NCBI RefSeq assembly: GCF_013179575.1
Contig: NZ_JABMCQ010000011.1
Span: forward strand, 1-46,531
Origin: Sphingobacterium shayense
GTDB taxonomy: Bacteria; Bacteroidota; Bacteroidia; Sphingobacteriales; Sphingobacteriaceae
Reading direction: 5' to 3'
Length of the DNA stretch: 46,531 nucleotides
Shown here in pieces: positions 42,284 to 46,531 of the stretch; the stretch's first letter is position 1; the number at the start of each line of letters is the position of its first letter. The notes below the pieces were generated by a model. It did no database searches and was not told where the DNA came from. It worked only from the letters and a program-made list of their open reading frames with translations. The position numbers were made by a program, and so were the translations under genes.

Positions 42284-42412
42284 TTAAAATAATAGACTAA
42301 CCAATAGGAGACAGATAATGCTGTGGGCATCATCAGATTTACTAACAATTAACCCTCGTCGCTCTAATTGCTTTATTTGTTCATCAATAGTAAATGCTTG
42401 TTTTTTATACAT
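42284..42412 (-). pseudogene. Abi_2 (AbiD/F) family remnant, N-terminal part
   Basis: From ATG 42412 the minus strand reads MYKKQAFTIDEQIKQLERRG, LIVSKSDDA, the standard Abi_2 opening. A frameshift near 42320 follows; the next frame gives LSVSYWLVYYFN, resembling the ISYYRLSGYW block, before stops. The original frame stops at 42284. The sequence down to 42069 contains further scraps, including a ~58-codon frame of unclear origin, but not the rest of the gene. It is the third independent Abi_2 remnant in the window. Confidence 0.6.
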
Positions 42413-42457
42413 AAAAATTAAGACATAAAGGATTAAGATCTGGTTATAAAACAAAAG

Positions 42458-42498
42458 ACACGCCCTGGGACGCTGTTCTTACGGGTAGCGTGGCGTGT
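42458..42498 (-). terminator. Bulged hairpin terminator
   Basis: Arms ACACGCC (42458-42464) + ACGCT (42470-42474) pair with AGCGT (42487-42491) + GGCGTGT (42492-42498), leaving a 5-nt bulge (CTGGG) and a 12-nt loop. On the minus strand it is followed by CTTTTGTTTT, a good U-tract. It would end transcription from the secreted-protein gene, although it is ~255 bp past that stop codon. The sequence between (42499-42752) shows no recognisable gene, only a coding-like scrap DQDVFARILDAQYVFRKLYK in a shifted frame. Confidence 0.6.
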
Positions 42499-42752
42499 AC
42501 TGTTGATACAAACAAACATAATTACCTTTGCATTAACAAATATCATTTGTAAAGCGCACTGTCACGGAGTCACTTTACACTACCCCATAAACTAAAATTA
42601 TGTTTCATCGTGCAAGTGATTGTATGCTTTGCCTGACCTGCTAGGCCCTGGGCGCACTACCGGTTTTGTACAGCTTCCGAAACACGTATTGAGCATCCAG
42701 AATTCTTGCAAAGACATCTTGGTCTGTGGACGGAACAACTATATAAATCAAC

Positions 42753-43583
42753 TTATTCCTTGTTATTTTTTTCTTCTTCCTTGACAGGAGGCATTGGTTT
42801 ACGAAATCTATTTTGGATAAAAACTTCATGGCCATCTGCAAAGGTAAAAATTAGGTCGTTAAATCGACCGCGCATTCTTATCTGCAAATTATCCCTGTCT
42901 GTATCGCTAATATGAAAGCTTTGTATGCTTTGAATGGCCATCTGTTTACGTTCACGATCACCTTCCGTTAGACGGTAAACACCCGATCGGTCGACCTTAA
43001 TCTTCATTTCGCGCCCCTCATTATCTGAAATATCATAATTTCCATTAATTTTTTGATTGACGCTAATTTCATACCCCTTCTCGTCTTTTATACTTTTCTT
43101 TCCTCCCAGACTGAATTTAAAGGTCATCGTATACTCTTTCCCGTTATCGTTACTGAAATAGGTTTTGTTAAAACCGTTCGATCTTGATTTTACCCAGTTA
43201 CCGCTCGCTGTTTCAAGCGAATAATTGCCCTGAAGATCCGGCGCAATGGAGACGAAATTGTTGTCCTCATCATAGATTTCAAATCCCCCCGACCTGTTAT
43301 TTTCAAGCATTAGATAATCACTTTTGCTAAAATTTGATAACGCCTCATCGCTAAAGACATTCAACCAGAGAACTGTGCTGCCCAAATATTCACCAAAGAT
43401 CTGATTATATACCAATTCTAATAGTTGATGTTCCCCTATCCGGTAAAACAAATCTTCATTTTCGCTATGAACAGAATCCTTAAGTATTACATCAAAACGA
43501 TCAGACAACGGCCGAGCGTTTGCCCTTAGGGAAATACCAGATATGAACAAAACTAAAAGACAGAGATAATGTAAGGCTTTCAT
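42753..43583 (-). CDS. Secreted protein of unknown function
   Basis: 276 residues from ATG 43583, giving a clean signal peptide (MKALHYLCLLVLFISG, cut near ANA). An ATG 14 codons upstream adds a non-hydrophobic leader and is less likely. The mature protein is beta-rich and has a recurring G-Y-L/I pattern (LQGNYSLETASGNW, INGNYDISDNEGREM, RSGVYRLTEGDRE), suggesting short beta-repeats. The C-terminus is very charged (PVKEEEKNNKE). No family is recognised. Exported; possibly cell-envelope associated. Confidence 0.6.
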   Translation of the reverse strand: MKALHYLCLLVLFISGISLRANARPLSDRFDVILKDSVHSENEDLFYRIGEHQLLELVYNQIFGEYLGSTVLWLNVFSDEALSNFSKSDYLMLENNRSGGFEIYDEDNNFVSIAPDLQGNYSLETASGNWVKSRSNGFNKTYFSNDNGKEYTMTFKFSLGGKKSIKDEKGYEISVNQKINGNYDISDNEGREMKIKVDRSGVYRLTEGDRERKQMAIQSIQSFHISDTDRDNLQIRMRGRFNDLIFTFADGHEVFIQNRFRKPMPPVKEEEKNNKE

Positions 43584-43716
43584 AACGATAGTTTTTAAAT
43601 AGAAACAAGATAAGGTCGACGGCACCCTCTAAATTTAAAGACTATGAAGAAAAAAAATAGTTTAACTAAATCAAAAATAACGTGCTGATATGCGCAATAA
43701 TGTTTTTAAGGTCGCA

Positions 43717-43950
43717 CTAAAATTTATACCCTAACGTAATACCATTTTCACGGGTATAACCTATTATAACCATAGAACTGAGCGTATGTTAGGTATACCT
43801 CGTATTGGAAAGATATTCTACCCCAAGACTCACCCCCTATGGCATCTATTGGTATTAATTGATGTATAATCCAAAATGATTTCACTATCAATTCCATTTG
43901 TTCTTCATTCCCCAATATGAATGTAGAATCGCCTTTGTATACAACAACAA
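43717..43950 (-). pseudogene. C-terminal end of an outer-membrane beta-barrel gene
   Basis: In one minus-strand frame, from just past the HEAT-like gene: KGDSTFILGNEEQMEL, PIDAIGVSLGVEYLSN, TRYT, an in-frame TAA (43789-43791), then VIIGYTRENGITLGYKF and a stop. Alternating hydrophobic strands and the final ITLGYKF are typical of the last strands of outer-membrane barrel proteins. There is no start codon. It appears to be the end of a deleted gene that also acquired a nonsense codon. Confidence 0.5.
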
Positions 43951-43959
43951 ATCAATTCG

Positions 43960-45084
43960 TTAAGGTCCGGACCGATTTGAATTCAATTCCTGAATAATCT
44001 TCCGAGCTTGCGAGGCGACGTATGGATTCTCATGCTTGGCTAGTAGTTCAATTTCTGACCTTATCTCTGGATTATCAGCCGCGTAATTCTTTAGGCATTT
44101 TAAGGATACATTTAAAAGTGCCCCGTTAAATTCCTTTAGCCTCCTTGCCAGTTCCGTGAGTACCGTTTTATCAGGACTTTCACTTGTTGAAATCTTTTGG
44201 ATCAAATTAGATTTAAGCGCATATTCTACATCGTCCAGTTTAGCCCAAAGTTTTTTCTGAAAATCTACATCGTTAAACCATTGAACAGGAATACAAGCAA
44301 TTGCCTTTGAAGCCAAATTGTAAGAATCGCTTACTACCAGTTCAAGAACCCTTTGTTTTAATTCCGTCGGAGCTTCCGGGAAAAAACTCAATCGATCCAG
44401 TCCCCAAGTCCAGTCCCAAGGAATCGGGCTGTTCAAAATGTCTAATAATAATTCGGCAGATAAGTCGGAATCAGTAGCTTTGACCACGTCCTCCTGCATT
44501 TGTCCATATATCAAATGCCACATCGAATATGTCGTAAATACTGCTCCTGGAACAACATGCGCCAAGACATCTTTGGATGTTGGTCTTGTCACTGCATCGG
44601 CCGGTTCTAGGAGACTCGGTTTTGGTAATAATTCTTCATAGCGCAAATTACCTAGCGCAGAAAGACTATCCGCCAATATCCGATGCAACTGCTCATACTC
44701 TCGACCAATAAACGGTGTATGTTCTGCTTTGCTCAAGAATTCATTCGGTGGCAGTTCGAACCCCAGGTATCTGCCTGTGAGGTTCCAGTAAAGATTTACA
44801 TTCAACATCCGGCAATTTCCATCAAAACAGATTTCTTTGAGAATTTTTCTATAGTATGAAAGTGGTGCATTTCCCATGTCCATCAACCGGTATAAAGTAT
44901 CTGTCCCACGTACATTAGTTCCTGTATCAATTGGAATTCGGTCAATATAGGCAATATTTTGGGGTACCGTAGCCGTTCTGAAATATCCAATGGTATCTTG
45001 AAATGAAGGCTTGGCAAATAAGCTCATACACGCCCCAAATAGTAGAAAACATAAGAAAACAATAATGATCGGCTTTTTCACCAT
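43960..45084 (-). CDS. Exported helical-repeat (HEAT-like) protein
   Basis: 374 residues. The N-terminus is a hydrophobic export signal (IIIVFLCFLLFGACMSLFAK) with a Cys that may be a weak lipobox. The N-terminal half is not recognised (KILKEICFDGNCRMLNVNLY). The C-terminal ~150 residues contain several helical pairs of HEAT/armadillo type (ELARRLKEFNGALLNVSLKC, ELLAKHENPYVASQARKIIQ). It starts 11 bp after the FAD oxidoreductase gene and is probably co-transcribed with it. Role unknown. Confidence 0.6.
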   Translation of the reverse strand: MVKKPIIIVFLCFLLFGACMSLFAKPSFQDTIGYFRTATVPQNIAYIDRIPIDTGTNVRGTDTLYRLMDMGNAPLSYYRKILKEICFDGNCRMLNVNLYWNLTGRYLGFELPPNEFLSKAEHTPFIGREYEQLHRILADSLSALGNLRYEELLPKPSLLEPADAVTRPTSKDVLAHVVPGAVFTTYSMWHLIYGQMQEDVVKATDSDLSAELLLDILNSPIPWDWTWGLDRLSFFPEAPTELKQRVLELVVSDSYNLASKAIACIPVQWFNDVDFQKKLWAKLDDVEYALKSNLIQKISTSESPDKTVLTELARRLKEFNGALLNVSLKCLKNYAADNPEIRSEIELLAKHENPYVASQARKIIQELNSNRSGP

Positions 45085-45095
45085 CCCGTTGCCCT

Positions 45096-46460
45096 TTAAG
45101 CTTCTTTAACTGGAACTATCGCACCGTGCTCAGTCAATAACTGATGAATATCAGAAATCTTAACCTTGTCTGGTGTGGTCCTTTGTGTGTTGGCAAGTAC
45201 TGCTGCAGCCGCCGCAGCTTGTCCCATCCCCATACAGGATGCCTGGACTCGCAGTGCTGAATTCGCTAGTCGGTCACTCCCGACGCAACGACCGGCAACA
45301 ATTAAATTACGACTTCCAGCAGGTATAAGGGCACGCAATGGCACCGTAGCGACCATGCCTTGTTCTAGATGCTTTGGAACCACCCCATTTGCGTCATGCA
45401 GATCAATGGGATAATAGGAGTAAGAAACCGCATCCTCAAAAACGCGCCCTGTTACATAGTCCTCGTGGGTAATTTTATAAATACTATCTATTCTAAAACT
45501 TTCCCTTGTTGCCGTCTCATTTTGCATATCCATAATTTTCAGCTTTTCCAACCCTGGGAGTCCTCGAAGAAATTTAAATGTCCTAAAAAGGGAAGCACGC
45601 CCTTTCACATTGGCCAAAGTATGAGATATCGAGGTGGTCGCATCTGCTCCATGGATATGTTGCACATTATCTCCCGCATTGCGAAGCAGGGACTGTACGC
45701 TTAGAAATTCTCCTTTAATTAAATCCCCCCGTTCCACTGCTTGATTGAACTCTGCAGTTATCATTTTCATATCAAGCTGATCCATTTGGTAGCCTCCAAT
45801 ACGAAACATCAAAGTTCCCGGCTGTATTTCTTCTTCTCGAAGAAGGTTATAGCCTGCTAACGAGACTACATTTGCATTGCCTGTACAATCGATCAACTGG
45901 TTACAAAATATCTCGGTTTGAGAACTTTTGCCGACCGTGATCACTTTCCAGCCATCCTTGGTTTCTACGGCCGAGACGGGGCTTTCATAAAACCGCAAGC
46001 CGACACCCGCCTCTACGCATTTATCTTCGATGACCATACTGTATAATGGCCCATTTAGTCGCACTTGGTGTTTCCAATGTTGCCTCCCATGTGGAATAGA
46101 AAAATCCGGAAGCTGATCGTTATTAAGCGCGACAGCCTCTTGAACCATCTCCCAGCCAATACCTCCAATAACTTGCTTCCCCCAGGCAAAGAATATTCCC
46201 GGAAAATTCACTCCTCCGGTGGTGGTGGTCCCCCCCAACATGCTTCCATTTTCAACCAAAACCGTTTTTTTACCGGCTCTAGCCGCTTGAATTGCGGCAA
46301 CGACGCCCGCTGTTCCACCCCCAACAACTAATATATCGGTATTTACCGTTTCTTTTTTCAGCGAACGAGGCTTTTGCAAAACCTCACCCTTCAACAAATT
46401 TGTCGACGTCAAGCCTAATGATATGGCGCCCATAGCCGCCAAAGCTGATCTCCTTTTCAT
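45096..46460 (-). CDS. FAD-dependent oxidoreductase with possible Tat signal
   Basis: 454 residues. An N-terminal twin-arginine (MKRRSALAAMGAISLG) suggests Tat export. The FAD-binding Rossmann motif is GGGTAG (47-52), followed by AARAGKKTVLVENGSMLGG. The C-terminal part has LIPAGSRNLIVAGRCVGSD, the second dinucleotide motif of FAD_oxidored (PF12831) proteins. Members are frequent in Bacteroidota carbohydrate loci, where they may oxidise sugars or secondary alcohols; the substrate is unknown. It follows 24 bp after a probable SusD gene, suggesting one operon. Confidence 0.88.
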   Translation of the reverse strand: MKRRSALAAMGAISLGLTSTNLLKGEVLQKPRSLKKETVNTDILVVGGGTAGVVAAIQAARAGKKTVLVENGSMLGGTTTTGGVNFPGIFFAWGKQVIGGIGWEMVQEAVALNNDQLPDFSIPHGRQHWKHQVRLNGPLYSMVIEDKCVEAGVGLRFYESPVSAVETKDGWKVITVGKSSQTEIFCNQLIDCTGNANVVSLAGYNLLREEEIQPGTLMFRIGGYQMDQLDMKMITAEFNQAVERGDLIKGEFLSVQSLLRNAGDNVQHIHGADATTSISHTLANVKGRASLFRTFKFLRGLPGLEKLKIMDMQNETATRESFRIDSIYKITHEDYVTGRVFEDAVSYSYYPIDLHDANGVVPKHLEQGMVATVPLRALIPAGSRNLIVAGRCVGSDRLANSALRVQASCMGMGQAAAAAAVLANTQRTTPDKVKISDIHQLLTEHGAIVPVKEA

Positions 46461-46484
46461 ATGCTCTAATATTTTTTTTCAAGG

Positions 46485-46531
46485 TCAATAACCTGAGTTT
46501 TGATCCGCAACTGGATCGATTGCGTTGTTAT
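46485..46531 (-). CDS. C-terminal end of a probable SusD-family protein (partial)
   Basis: Fourteen codons before TGA 46485-46487 read NNAIDPVADQNSGY. SusD proteins characteristically end in QNPGY/QNKGY-like tails (the intact SusD in this window ends LLTQNKGY), and FAD oxidoreductases commonly follow SusC/D pairs. One competing frame through the same bases also stays open to a stop, so the call rests on the short tail and on context. Confidence 0.4.
   Translation of the reverse strand, partial: NNAIDPVADQNSGY

Noticed and set aside
42641..42752. Minus-strand frame DQDVFARILDAQYVFRKLYK after the secreted-protein gene
   Set aside because: Most of the open frame is a shadow of the secreted-protein gene; the short part beyond it could be a remnant but cannot be supported.

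Overview
The window looks like a chromosome segment of a Sphingobacteriaceae-type Bacteroidota. Supporting signs are a SusC/SusD pair in a polysaccharide-utilisation style locus, TonB-dependent receptors with an N-terminal carboxypeptidase-regulatory domain, an ECF sigma / anti-sigma / DUF4252 operon, a TAnnTTTG-type promoter element, and moderate to low GC. No rRNA, tRNA, CRISPR array, intact transposase or replication origin was found. The taxonomic call is inference from gene content.

Layout. 1-4.3 kb: the end of an unknown gene, a HEPN-motif protein, a secreted protein, a DUF3784 membrane protein and an HD hydrolase. 4.4-6.7 kb: two tandem acyltransferase-3 membrane enzymes. 7.2-12.4 kb: NudK-like Nudix hydrolase followed by a broken DUF4406-like gene, a DUF3995 protein, a double START-domain protein divergent from a GlxA/AraC-type regulator, a secreted unknown and a GNAT. 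12.8-15.0 kb: ECF sigma factor, membrane anti-sigma-like protein and two DUF4252 proteins. 15.4-19.3 kb: TonB-dependent receptor plus beta-propeller phytase lipoprotein, with a previously hidden 53-aa convergent membrane-protein gene at their 3' end. 20-23.7 kb: O-antigen-ligase-like protein, a large modular lipoprotein with a toxin-like C-terminus and a TonB-box-like motif, and a small multi-pass membrane protein. 24.3-28.8 kb: DUF5077/DUF3472 lipoprotein and a PQQ-propeller/HEAT/cytochrome c protein. 28.8-30.6 kb: a gene graveyard. 31.8-46.5 kb: a leftward-reading carbohydrate locus containing (in transcription order) the end of a likely SusD, a FAD oxidoreductase, a HEAT-like protein, a secreted protein, an AraC regulator, an L-arabinose/L-fucose isomerase-family protein, a GH106-like glycosidase, SusC and SusD.

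The most distinctive property of the window is how much decayed coding sequence sits between intact genes. Reading the gaps in all frames shows three separate broken Abi_2 (AbiD/F) genes, the tail of an AAA/DUF4143 ATPase, a nonsense-mutated DUF4406-like gene, the end of an outer-membrane beta-barrel gene, and several unrecognised fragments. Both edges of the receptor-phytase unit occur a second time: its promoter/leader at 23984-24056, and its phytase tail, terminator and convergent small gene at 29244-29772. The core between them is replaced by the DUF3472 and cytochrome genes. A pair of perfect GCACTTTTAAAAGTGC palindromes 33 bp apart lies upstream of the receptor, and a variant lies upstream of the cytochrome gene.

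The best candidate for an undescribed system is the 19.96-23.68 kb cassette (Wzy/WaaL-like polytopic protein, translationally coupled lipoprotein with toxin-like tail, small membrane protein). This is a hypothesis from gene order and motifs only.
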